From Funneliformis mosseae (taxonomy: Eukaryota > Glomeromycota > Glomeromycetes > Glomerales > Glomeraceae), in NCBI GenBank assembly GCA_910592005.1, contig CAJVPP010001616.1:1-18890 (forward strand): DNA of 18,890 bases. Direction: 5' to 3'. How positions within the stretch are numbered: the stretch's first letter is position 1; every line of letters begins with the position of its first letter. Under the pieces are notes generated by a model, which saw only the letters and a list, made by a program, of their open reading frames with translations, did not search any database and was not told the DNA's origin. The position numbers were made by a program, and so were the translations under genes. This document shows, in pieces, positions 9,169 to 18,548 of the stretch.

Positions 9169-9330
9169 ATATGGGCTCTTTGCAATAGAAAGGAAGGAAA
9201 CTCCAAAAAATTTTTTTTTTTGCTTTATAAGCTAAATATTATTTTTTTAATAAAATAAGTTCAGATTTAATATTAACTCAAAAAATTTTTTTTGGTAATT
9301 TTCTCCCTTTCTATTGCAAAGAGCCCATAT
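9169..9330. mobile_element. 162-bp MITE, TATGGG-type ends
   Basis: Perfect 25-base inverted arms (9169-9193 and 9306-9330) begin ATATGGGCTCTTTGCAATAG. Weaker complementarity continues inward for about 20 bases through the AAAAAATTTTTTTT blocks. TA at both outer edges before TGGG is consistent with a TA target duplication. There is no transposase gene. The ends align with those of 2018-2107 and with the left end of 3995-4068. Confidence 0.8.
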
Positions 9331-10298
9331 TATATTATTTATTGATAAAACTTAAAAATAAGTTAGTATATATAATTACATTTTATTTAACTAATATATA
9401 TTAATTGTTAATTAAAAATAATTAAAAATCATGATTATATAAAGGTTTTTATCTTAATATATATTAAAGTTTGATTAAAAAGATTATAATTATTTATTAA
9501 CTAAATAGAACTAATGATTCAAAAAAATCATATCATGAAAAACAGATTTTTAAAATTTTTTTAAATTAAAAAGGTTTAAAAAATATATAATTATATAAAG
9601 GATGTAATAGATAAGCTAACATATATAATCTAAAATCAATTATTCTTTGATTAAAGAATTCTATTATATTAATAATGATTTATATCATTTTTATAGTATC
9701 AATAAATCTGATACTTATTTTTAATTTGTATCTTTTCAAAAATATTCTTTAATATTTTAGACAACATTTAACCGTCCATATTTTTGTCAGAAATTATTTT
9801 AATAGTAATTACTATCCTAATATACTAGTATTATATTTAGAATGTAATATTTAACTTATTTGGGAATCCAGAATCTTATTTTTGAAATTTCGGATCGGGT
9901 CCTAACGAAACTTTTAATGGTCCCCATGAAAATTATCAACAAGTGTTACTTACTTATTATAGATAAGCGATTAGATCTTAGAATTTTTTAAAACTTGTTC
10001 AAATCATTGGTCTTGGAAAAGTTAAATTTTTTGTAATTTCCTGCCTAAAGCTTTTAATTTAGAGACTATCATAAAAACGGTCCGAGTTTAAAAATGGGTT
10101 AGAACATCTTAGCTCACATGAAACCACAAGATCTACCTACCTGGATAGGCAGGTGTGAGTCACGAGCATAATAGTGTCACGAAATTTAAGCAAGTTTTTA
10201 ATACTTTTTTTTTTTCTTTTACTTTCTTTGTTAACAGAGGTCTCCGTTGTTAAAAAAAATAAAAAAAAAAGACAGTCACAAGAATAGAGTTATTTATT
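9331..10298. other. Intergenic and upstream region of the 10299 gene
   Basis: AT-rich to about 9850. A GC-richer island follows (about 9860-10190), containing CGGATCGGGTCC, ATGGTCCCCATG and an imperfect stem ACCTACCT/AGGCAGGT at about 10134-10153. A pyrimidine run at about 10204-10229 and an A run just before the ATG probably belong to the promoter and 5' leader of the downstream gene. No TATA box can be assigned with confidence. The island may be an old transposon fragment. Confidence 0.4.
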
Positions 10299-11324
10299 AT
10301 GTCACAAGAAACAGATCATGAGAGAATACCATTACTTCGAAGACCTTTTTATAATCTGAATTATATACCAAATAATAATAATAACCGTCGATCTTTTAAC
10401 TTATTAAAAATTTTGGGATTTGGATTTATAGTTGTAACAATATTATTGCTGTCAATTAATTTGGCTTTTTTCTTTATTGAATCAAACGAAGCAATTTTAC
10501 CAAAAGGAGATTCTAAAATTCCTTACGAATATTATTTAGGATTAAGAAAGAATGATGGTCGGATAGGATCCAATAAATTTGAATACGTTATTGAAACTTC
10601 ACCACAAAGTGATGCAAAATTATCAAAATTATTTATTGATAAAGATGAGAATGATTTCAATTCATCCATAATAGCAGAAATCGTATCTAGAAGTTATAAA
10701 TCATGGTCTCCCGCTTATTATGAAGTTAGAGAAAATAGAAATAGTAGTTCTAAAAATTTTACAGTATTAACAACACAATCACACATGAGTGGATTATGGT
10801 TTGTCGTATGGCCTCCGAAAGTTTATATTTCTTTTGTAACATTAGATGATGATGATAAAGAGAATAATAATGAAGAAAGGAAAACGAGATTTTTTAGAGA
10901 TAAAACCGGTGATCTTGAAAAGCTTTTGAGATGTGAATTTGAAATAAGATGGGATTATAAATATTTTGGCGAAATTTATCGTAAATGTTCAAACAAAGAT
11001 GTTTGGAAAAAAGTTGCTTATGTTAAGGGATCTAGTGAATGGGGCATGCAATGGCTTGATCCGGAGAGGGTTGATACATATGGTATCGTTACTAAACCTG
11101 CCTACGGAAGAGACGGGCAGATGAGGTAAAATTTTTTTTTATTAAAAAAAAAAAAAAAACTTTTTGAAATCATAATAATGTAAATTTTAACTTTTAATCT
11201 TTCCTTTAGGAATGTTATGTTTAGTCCTGATTCGCCATTTCCACCCATTATTCCTGCTTTGTACGTGGCATACTTTGATAGAATTATTGACGGAGGAGAA
11301 CTAGAAGGACGAAAATTTTATTAA
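10299..11324 (+). CDS. Type II membrane protein with acidic dileucine signal, function unknown
   Basis: Two exons (10299-11125, 11210-11324) join across an 84-base GTAAAA...TTTAG intron to give 313 residues. Reading through the intron would stop at once (TAA 11127-11129). The first ATG of the frame, after a pyrimidine-rich leader, is taken as start. Residues 1-37 are predicted cytosolic and hold ERIPLL (8-13), a good [DE]xxxL[LI] dileucine signal of the kind AP-3 uses for vacuolar or lysosomal sorting. An Asn run (25-29) precedes a single membrane helix at about 38-60. The rest should be luminal: sequons at N121, N148 and N153, two cysteines (212, 230), and a Trp-rich conserved-looking core (WFVVWPPKVY 167-176). 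Exon 2 adds a Pro-rich PDSPFPPIIPALY segment and ends GRKFY. I do not recognise the luminal domain. A vacuolar or endosomal membrane protein is inferred from topology and signal. A candidate AATAAA lies 124 bases past the stop. Confidence 0.85.
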
Positions 11325-11447
11325 TTATTGTAAATTTTGTTTATGGATTATTTTTAGATTTTTTTTTTTTGGATTTAGTTACATATATATCATTTATTTT
11401 CAAATATCCGGAGGAAATTAATATATTAGATGAGAAACTATTAAGTC

Positions 11448-11453
11448 AATAAA
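11448..11453 (+). terminator. Candidate poly(A) signal
   Basis: AATAAA lies 124 bases downstream of the stop of the 10299-11324 gene, in an otherwise unremarkable 3' region. The hexamer is common by chance in AT-rich DNA, so only its position supports it. Confidence 0.35.
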
Positions 11454-11513
11454 ATCACAATCGTTCTCAAATAATAATCGAATCGTTTTTTAAGTTCATC
11501 ATGTATTCAGGAT

Positions 11514-11530
11514 CTACCGGTTTTCGGTAG
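11514..11530. repeat. Short perfect hairpin
   Basis: CTACCG (11514-11519) and CGGTAG (11525-11530) pair perfectly around GTTTT. It lies about 60 bases past the candidate poly(A) signal. It may be chance or a 3'-end structure. Confidence 0.35.
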
Positions 11531-12668
11531 TAACCGTTGAAAGGATGACTTAAAATAGTAAAGAATTAAAGGCTATCGCCTCTCATGTTTTAATCGTTAC
11601 ACTTGTATCAGCATTCATGCATCGGGATATGATTTAATGCATTTTATTTTGTGCTTGTGCTCAATTACATGAGAGTTACCACAGTTAAGATAGATAAACT
11701 TCAAAACAACATTGATAAAATCGATAAGTTATAACACATTGAACTCGGAATTTGCGCTTGTGTTTTCAGCATTTTAATAAGTCTTTATACATGGTTGTAA
11801 TCAAATAAAAATGAATCTATTTATTGAATTATTTAGAAGTATTATGATTCAAATTTATTGATCAATGGTCCTAATCGTGAATATAATACGTTGATGCGAG
11901 TCTCACATGAAACGCATTAAAAAAACACACCTATCGTAAAACTGCGAGATCATCTTTTCACTTATAAATCCTTCGTTCAATGTTGAAATTTATGAGTAAC
12001 TATTTCTTCACTGTAAGGTTTATAACTTTAAATCAGATCATTTTCATTATATAAGCACATGAACGAACTCATTAAGAAAAAATGATGAATGCACCTTCCT
12101 TTCATAAATAACCTTACTCACTTGTTTGCATAAAAAAATTTCTGATCGTGGATTGATCATAGCAATAACAATATGTATGTCGTGTTTTTACACAAATTAA
12201 AATGATCAAACCTAGTGTATATGTTATTACCAAAGTAAGTTAATTGCAGTATCAATTGGTCCCGATGCACATTTGATCGTACAAAAACGCAGTCAAATTA
12301 AAGATAGCGATTTTAATTAATATAAATATAGTGCTAATAATATTTTGGTTTTTTTTTTTTTCCTTTAAGCACTCTCTCTCCCCTTTTTTAATATCATTTT
12401 TTTTTTCGATTGGTTGAATTTTTTGTAGTTCTCAAAAGGGATTATTTTTTATTAAAAGAGAGAGAGATTGTTTCTTAATCGTGTTCTTTATACGTATATT
12501 CGAATGTATGTTTTAGCTGACAGACGTAACCTCGCAAATTTATTTTTGTGTAAATAATCTGTATATAAAATAACATTTTTTTTTTTGAAAAAAAAAAATA
12601 AAAAAAAGGGGCTACGTAAACGTAAAGGATAACTTTTTATAAAGTTTTATTTACATATCTATCGTTCG

Positions 12669-12676
<8 letters not shown>

Positions 12677-12699
<23 letters not shown>
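12677..12699 (+). repeat. Poly(A) run of 23 bases in the 5' leader
   Basis: An uninterrupted run of 23 A ends 8 bases before the ATG at 12708. Such runs commonly exclude nucleosomes, so a promoter or leader role is plausible. The length may vary between individuals or assemblies. Confidence 0.6.
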
Positions 12700-12707
12700 T
12701 TGTAATA

Positions 12708-14186
12708 ATGAATTCAAAGGAAACGTTCCCACAACCTTATTTCATAGCTCACCAATGTTTAAAAAGAACGATCATATATCTTTTCGTATTATTGGTTGTG
12801 GTGGGTTATATCTGTTATGATGATGATCAAGAAATTATCAAACCGGATAATGGGACCGCGGTAAGTTGTGAAAAACTTATCAAACAACTTTTATCAAAAT
12901 ATCAAAGATCTCATTATTCCTTTTTGTAGAATCATACTGAAATAACGATCGACCTTGATGACGATGGGAATATCATAACAGGAATTCACACCAATAACCA
13001 AACCAATGTAGATGATTACAACAACGATAATATTTTATTGATGAGTGATGAAGGAATTAATCAAAGATATTGTGGTAATGATAAGTGTAAATTTCTTTTC
13101 GTATATAATCACCCGGATGATGAGATCTTGGCTAATGAACACATGAGAAGTTTCACTCAACTTGCCAAAGCATTAAATCGCACAATGGTCTTAACCAATG
13201 TTGGGCATTCGAGAATTTCTTCCTGTAGAAATTTTCCTTTTAATTTTTATTATTCGATTGAATCACTTTTACATGTATTTCCACATACTTCGTTCATTTC
13301 ACAAAAAAATTTCAAACAATGGACAAGGTTACGTCATGAGAAACCAACTACTCAACACATCTTCGTCGCAGGTGGTGGCTTAAATTCCACTATTAATATC
13401 GTAAATCCAAAATCTTTGGAATCAATTCAAAAAAAAGATTGTTTAGATCAATTCGAAATGAAATTCGATGAAGATACTATTTTCAAAAAAATTCGTACCG
13501 GTAAAGGATTTTGGAAATTAAATGAAACTCGTTCAAAATTTTCAAAATTCTTGGTAGATCATTTAAATGAAATTGAGGAAGAAATCATTTTATTAAATCA
13601 CGATATTCATAAACCGTTTTTCCCTGGAAGTCTTCCAAAGATAGAATACTCGCAACTTATTTTACAAGAAGCTGATAGGATCGTTAATGATTTACAACCT
13701 TTCATTGCTATTTATTGGCGTTTGGAAAATTCAATTATTCCTTCATCTAAATTACCTGAATGTGCTCAAAGTTTGATGGAAACTTTGAAAAGGATTAAAA
13801 CTAGTTTGAGAATTGAAAATGTTTATTTTACTACCGATTATCCAATTTCTTCTGGAAAACATAGTCAATCTTTAACCAAAGATTATCATAAAACAATCGA
13901 ACTTTTAAATTCTACGATAAAGTTAAACACTTGGAAAACAATGAATCCTTTTAAAAATCTTTTAGAAAATAATATCGTTTTAAAAAATACAAAAGAATTT
14001 AATGGACATGGAATTCATAGAATTTTAGATAAATTAATTACGATTAATTCGGATTACTTCTTATCAAGTCCTCCAGGATGTGGTGCTAATTACAAAGATG
14101 ATTTCACCATGACGATTACAAATGCACGAACAGGATTAACGAATGAAGGAAATGAAAGACTTTTAAACATTATTACGCGTTGGTAA
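12708..14186 (+). CDS. Putative Golgi O-fucosyltransferase-like glycosyltransferase
   Basis: Exon 1 (12708-12860) and exon 2 (12930-14186) join in phase 0 across a 69-base GTAAGT...TTGTAG intron, giving 469 residues. The unspliced frame would stop at TAG 12927-12929, which overlaps the acceptor. A short cytosolic tail with basic residues (K19, R20) precedes one membrane helix (about 21-37) and an acidic, Asn-rich stem (38-100): the type II layout of Golgi glycosyltransferases. In the catalytic part, LAKALNRTMVLTNVG (129-143) matches the 'LA..LNRT.VL' block known from GDP-fucose O-fucosyltransferase relatives. YWRLEN (313-318) carries the arginine expected in motif I. DYFLSSPPGCG (426-436) corresponds to the C-terminal 'S.yFlas..gcg' block. 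Sequons include N48, N52 and N134. The family match is from memory of motifs; donor sugar and acceptor are unproven. The next gene upstream is also a type II membrane protein, but the two have separate promoters. Confidence 0.78.
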
Positions 14187-14459
14187 AAACTAATAGAATA
14201 AATTGTAATTCATATCGTAAAAAAAAAAAAAAAAAACTTTTTTATTATTTTCGTAAATTACTTAATTTAAAATTTTTTAGATCGGTTATTATTATTATAT
14301 ATATTTTTTTTCTTTTCGTATACATTTCAAGTAAATGTTATAATAATACCATCAATTCTTTTACTTTTTTTTCGAAAAAAAAAAAAAAAAAAACAAATTA
14401 TTACTTTTCTTTTCTTTAAACAAAATAATTCCTTTTTTTTGATAATAAAGGTTTAAATT
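14187..14459 (+). other. 3' region of the glycosyltransferase-like gene
   Basis: Low-complexity A and T runs follow the stop, including A runs at about 14220-14236 and 14379-14393. The small Lys- and Phe-rich frame here is an artefact of these runs. Confidence 0.5.
14444..14449 (+). terminator. Candidate poly(A) signal
   Basis: AATAAA lies about 260 bases past the stop of the gene ending at 14186, just after a T run. Position is the only support, as the hexamer is frequent in this DNA. Confidence 0.3.
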
Positions 14460-14518
14460 TGAAATTTAACATTGGTATTAGTATCATGTGTGCTACACAA
14501 ATGAACAGTTAAATTTCA
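14460..14518. repeat. Small 59-bp foldback
   Basis: Perfect 11-base arms TGAAATTTAAC (14460-14470) and GTTAAATTTCA (14508-14518) enclose a loop with the inner pair GTGT/ACAC. A separate 8-base hairpin, TTTCATTT/AAATGAAA, follows at 14541-14560. These may be remnants of miniature elements; no target duplication is evident. Confidence 0.45.
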
Positions 14519-14581
14519 TTCGTGACATTTAAAAATATTTTTTCATTTCCAAAAATGAAATATGACATAAGGTAATAATTA

Positions 14582-14719
14582 AATATATCACGTGTTATGA
14601 TAATAAGTATAGTTTGTCATATTAAATTGTTAGGAGTTGGTATTAATGATAGTATGTTAGGATTAATTTAGGTAGTTTAGGGCAGGTTGAGTACTCAATA
14701 TTATAATACGTGATATATT
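14582..14719. mobile_element. 138-bp MITE with ATATATCACGT ends
   Basis: Inverted 17-base arms (14582-14598 and 14703-14719) match at 16 of 17 positions and begin AATATATCACG. About 100 bases starting inside the left arm recur as a direct, diverged copy at about 15289-15395, sharing TATTATGATA-like, AAGTATA and TTAGGAGTT blocks. A second partial copy, interrupted by another element, is therefore present. No coding capacity. Confidence 0.6.
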
Positions 14720-15139
14720 CTACTTATCACCTCTATCATACTCTACTCCTTTTATAATATCTATTTTATTATAATATATTTTAAAATCTTATTGTCAGTT
14801 TTATATTACTAGTATTAACAGAACATTTTTATACATGTGACTTTCATTAGACTTATATAATGTCACCTTGAAAAAAGACAAACCAGATTTTATTTATTAC
14901 ATATTTATTATTAACGTTAGTATTAGAATTAGGATTTGGATTAGAAAATTTGTTACATGATATCATATCCTAACTATTCTTTAATTTATTAAGTATTTTA
15001 AAAACTTGTAAATTGTTTTGTAAAAAAACTGCTAATTGTCATAATTAACATTATCTAATAAGTATATGTAACCTGATAAATTAAATAGATATTATAAAAA
15101 GAAGTAAAATAGGATAAAGATAATAAGTAGAATATATCA

Positions 15140-15288
15140 TATGATTAAAGATGATGTTGCAACTAGTTGCAACTATATAATACTTATTTATCATTAGTTA
15201 AAACTAGTTGCAACTCAATTTTTATTAATGTTATAATCCTATAATACTTATTTATTACTGTTGCAACTAGTTGCAATGTCATCTTTAA
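15140..15288. mobile_element. GTTGCAAC MITE nested in another MITE
   Basis: Inverted ends TTAAAGATGA (15145 onward) and TCATCTTTAA (to 15288) continue into the perfect 18-base palindrome GTTGCAACTAGTTGCAAC at 15156-15173 and a one-base variant at 15260-15277. A third, partial palindrome lies at the centre. ATCA occurs just outside on both sides (15136-15139, 15289-15292), and TTAA ends the arms, so the target duplication could be ATCA or TTAA. It interrupts a second copy of the 14582-14719 element: AATATATCA is on its left and ATCACGTATTATGATA resumes on its right. Confidence 0.68.
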
Positions 15289-15402
15289 ATCACGTATTAT
15301 GATATTAAGTATAATTTTTATCATAATAAATTTTTAGGAGTTAACTTTAATATTAGTAAATTAGAATTAAATTAGATTAAGTAAAAGTTAAGTTAGAATT
15401 AA

Positions 15403-15510
15403 AGATGCTTGCTAAAATCTTCTTAAAATAATTTTATCATATCTTTTTCTATATTTTCAAAAGCTTTCGTCGTATCGAAAGAGTTTCATCATATCTCTTA
15501 TTATGTATAA
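15403..15510 (+). repeat. Dispersed repeat, AT-shifted copy
   Basis: Begins AGATGCTTGCTAAAATC and continues through TTTCGTCGTATCG and TTTCATCATATCTC. It matches 17965-18149, where the same motifs appear in a GC-richer form. Over the first 56 aligned bases the copies differ at 10 sites, all transitions, and 9 of these have T or A here against C or G there. The longer copy contains a further internal near-repeat of the ATATAGTTT...CCCTTAT unit. Confidence 0.7.
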
Positions 15511-15639
15511 TAATCCTATAATTAATAACTATATAATTTTAATAAAATATTTTAATAATTACTTTATTATTGTTATATTTTCTTTTTAACTTCCTTCTTT
15601 AGAGTCTCTTTTTAATATACTTATTTTAAACTTATATTG

Positions 15640-16830
15640 CATGTCATCATAATTAATGATTTTTTTTTAGTTTAATGATGTAATACTATGATAAGTTTAT
15701 TTAAATTTAAAATGAATATATATAATTAAGATACAGTATTCAAAAAATAATAATTAAACTACCGCTATTCTGTTACTATATTTCAAATCTGTTTAAATCA
15801 ATTACCATTGTTATTTCTCTTCAGTAAGCTCACTCGTTATGTGAAAAATAATTTCTACTATTAACACAGGGTAGAGAAAAAAATATATCAGCATAACATC
15901 ATTAATCTCTAATCTATATAAAGGATTTTATCTAAAAATTAACCAAGCACAAAAAAGAAAAACACTGATATTTTCACATAAAATTCTTATTTGTAAAAAA
16001 GAGACCCTAAAAAAATATTTTATTTAAAAAAAATCAAAAAAACTAAAACTATAAAAACTAAAAAAAAAAGTGAGTAAATAATATTTAAAATAAAGAAAAA
16101 AAGTGAAAATAAAAAAGAGAAAAGAATAAAAAAAAAGGAAAAAGAAAAAGAAAGAAAAAGAGCTTTATAGTTAAAGATAATATTAAAGGTAAAATCACAT
16201 AAAATTACATAATTATTTTTGTTGATAAAGTTATGTGAGATTATATGATTATTATTTAGGTAAATCAATATTGAATAAAATGATTGATGTTATTTGTTTA
16301 TGTAATATTTTTAAATTAAGTAATCAATAAAAAAGGTTCTGTAGAAAAGGAATGTAAGAAAAAAAAAAATAAAGAATATTAAGAGAAATCATTCTTTATA
16401 GGCTTCTTATTTTAAGAAAAGTAAGATGATATTTTTTAAATCAGAGTTTACACTGAATAGCTTCCAATAAACAGAGTAGTATTGCTAAGGTATGTTCTAT
16501 CTAAAATTTATCTTTCAAGCTTATTTACTAAAAGTTGCAAATACAATCTAGACTTATTCTTTCTTATGTTAAAGTACTACTAGTCTAATAACAAGTCTTT
16601 AATAAGCTATTAATATTAAAAATATAGCTTAAAGATGTAAACAGATAGCATGCTTTTGTGTTCTTTAAAATAGTAACTATTATGTTTATTGTGTTTATCT
16701 AACTATTCAAAACCTTTTATGTGTAAAAATAAAAACAAACAAAATTTTAATAAAAAATAATTAAAAAAATAATTTTTATTTTTATAAAAAATATGGTCAG
16801 TGAGAAAGGAGAAAGAATTTTTGATCAGTT
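15640..16830 (+). repeat. Large direct repeat, copy A (about 1.18 kb)
   Basis: The copy starts near CATAATTAATGA (15648) and aligns along its length with 16831 onward. Matching landmarks include TTTTTTTTAGTTTAAT, CAAATCTGTTT or TAAATCTGTTT, AAAAAAGAAAAA, a purine-rich block (about 16040-16160), GATAAAGTTATGTGA and TTCTTTATAGGCTTCT. No gene is evident; the Phe-rich minus-strand frame over the purine block is a shadow. It is probably a decayed non-autonomous element or a segmental tandem duplication. Confidence 0.7.
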
Positions 16831-18242
16831 CATAATTAATGAATTTTTTTTAGTTTAATAATATAGTACTGCAATAAATTTATTTAAATTTAAAAATAAA
16901 TATGTACAATTAAGATATAGAATTTAAGAAAATAGTAATTCATATTATTACTATCTCTTTTACTATATTTTAAATCTGTTTGAATTAATTGCTATTGTCA
17001 TCCTTCTGATAGACCCATTTACCATATGAAAAATAAGTTCTAATATTAACAAATATTAAAGAAAAAAACATGTTAATATAATATCATCAATTTCTAATTT
17101 ACATAAAGAATTCTATCTAAAAACTAACTAAGTACAAAAAAGAAAAATACTGACACTCTTTATATAAAATTTTTATTTATAAAAGAGATCCTAAAAAAAT
17201 ATTTATTTAAAAAAAACTAAAGAAGCCAAAACTGTAAAACCTAAAAAAAAGAAAGTGAGTAAATAATATTAAAATGATAAGAAAAAGAAAAGAAATGAGA
17301 AAGGAAAAGGATAAAAGAAAAAAGTAAAAAGAAAAAAAAAAAAAAAAAGGAGTTTTGCAGTTAAAAATAATATCAGAAGTAAGATCATGTGGGATTGCAT
17401 GATTGTTTTTATTGATAAAGTCATGTGAAATTGTGTAATTATTATTTAAAGTGAATTAACATTGAACAAAATAATTGGTATTATTTTTTTAAATTGGATC
17501 ATCAACAAAAAAGATTCTGCAAAAAAGAAATATGAGAAAAAGAAAACAAGAAACTCTGAGAAAGATTACTCTTTATAGACTTCTAACTCTAAGAAAGATA
17601 AAGTGTATATTGTTGTTACATATTTTCAGCCTTAAATAGAAAAAAGGTTCTAATAAAACTGATGTAATAATGTCTTTCAAAATAGAGTTTATATTAAATA
17701 ACTTCTAATAGGCAGAGTAGCGTTATCAAAATATGTTTTATTGAAAAGAATATCTTTTAAGCTTTTTTACTAAGATTGTTAAATATAGACCAGACTTACA
17801 TGAAAATAAATTTTCTCTTTTGACTGAAATCTTTTTAACAAGATAAAGTAAAAATGTTATTGAAAAATATAAACAGATAACATATTCTTGTATTCTTTAA
17901 AGTAATGACTGATTTTACTTGCTATGTTTATTTAACTATTTAAAGCCTTTTGTATATAAAATATAGATGCTTGCCGAAACCTCCTCAAAATAATTTCGTC
18001 ATACCCTTTTCTATATTTTTAATATAGTTTCAACAGTTTCAGTTTTCGTCATATCGAATGGGTTTCTTCGTATCCCTTATTATGATTTTAATATAGTTTT
18101 GTTTAAGTTTCGATTGTTATTAAGGGGTTTCATCCCTTATCTATAATATAAAAATAAATAAAATTTTATTAAAAAACAATAAAATAAAATTTTCATTTTT
18201 CTGAAAAATATGATTAAGTGAAAAAAAAAAGAATTTATAGTT
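16831..18242 (+). repeat. Large direct repeat, copy B (about 1.41 kb)
   Basis: Aligns with 15648-16830 throughout and differs mostly by transitions. For example, AACACTGATATTTTCACAT (copy A, about 15960) is matched by AATACTGACACTCTTTATAT. It is longer because it contains an extra stretch around 17600-17660 and the dispersed repeat at 17965-18149. A third start of the unit (CATGATTAATAAACCCA, from 18243) follows but breaks off within about 40 bases, so the array once had at least three starts. Confidence 0.68.
17965..18149 (+). repeat. Dispersed repeat, GC-richer copy
   Basis: Begins AGATGCTTGCCGAAACCTCC and sits inside copy B of the large repeat, where copy A has no equivalent, so it inserted after that duplication or was lost from copy A. 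It keeps CG dinucleotides (GCCGAAA, TTTCGTC) that are TA in the copy at 15403. Internally it repeats an ATATAGTTT...TTTC...CCCTTAT unit about twice. Confidence 0.65.
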
Positions 18243-18269
18243 CATGATTAATAAACCCATTTTTTTTCT

Positions 18270-18548
18270 ATTAATGTATAAAGGTAGGAGGTGAACTAGT
18301 AGGAATGCTTATTTATTAAGTAAATTTACCCTATAAGTAGTTTCTAAAGGTCTCTGATCCTTAGTTAAGAAATACAGTAATCTAGCATTAAAAACATATT
18401 CTCAGATGTTACCACTTAGTATAGATCACTTGAAATAACTTTAACCTGCTATTACAAGCTTACTAGACTACTGAATACTATCACCTTTGAATAAAGAATT
18501 TACTTCAACTATAGAGCTTATTATATCTTATTTTTACCAATTTAACTT
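18270..18548 (-). pseudogene. Decayed minus-strand coding frame, family unknown
   Basis: One minus-strand frame of about 93 codons reads as protein, with pieces such as IISSIVEVNSLFKGDSIQ, SSKLVIAG, EYVFNARLLYFLTKDQRP and LETTYRVNLLNK. Stops interrupt it at + positions 18534, 18528, 18468, 18441, 18426, 18402 and 18309, all in the same register. There is no frameshift. The amino-acid composition is balanced, unlike random AT-rich frames. It looks like a fragment of a transposon-type or repeated gene that decayed by base substitution. The family is not recognised. Confidence 0.45.

Larger units (their letters stand above)
11325..12707. other. Intergenic region between the two intact genes
   Basis: About 1.4 kb, less AT-biased than the repeat zones. 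It holds the 3' end of the upstream gene (candidate AATAAA 11448-11453), a short hairpin at 11514-11530, and the promoter and leader of the downstream gene. CTCTCTCTC (about 12371) and AGAGAGAGAGA (about 12458) form an imperfect inverted pair some 90 bases apart. The 5' leader ends with a 23-base A run. No coding sequence was found. Confidence 0.5.

Noticed and set aside
10112..11913. Shared 12-mer CTCACATGAAAC upstream of each intact gene
   Set aside because: A 12-base match is expected several times by chance in a window this size; not enough for a shared regulatory site.
13198..13383. 61-residue frame inside the second gene
   Set aside because: Out-of-frame overlap with a well-supported coding exon.
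14180..14419. 79-residue frame overlapping the end of the glycosyltransferase-like gene
   Set aside because: Made of Lys and Phe runs from A and T tracts in the 3' region; overlaps the real stop.
16020..16268. 82-residue minus-strand Phe-rich frame
   Set aside because: Shadow of the purine block in copy A of the large repeat; not preserved in copy B.
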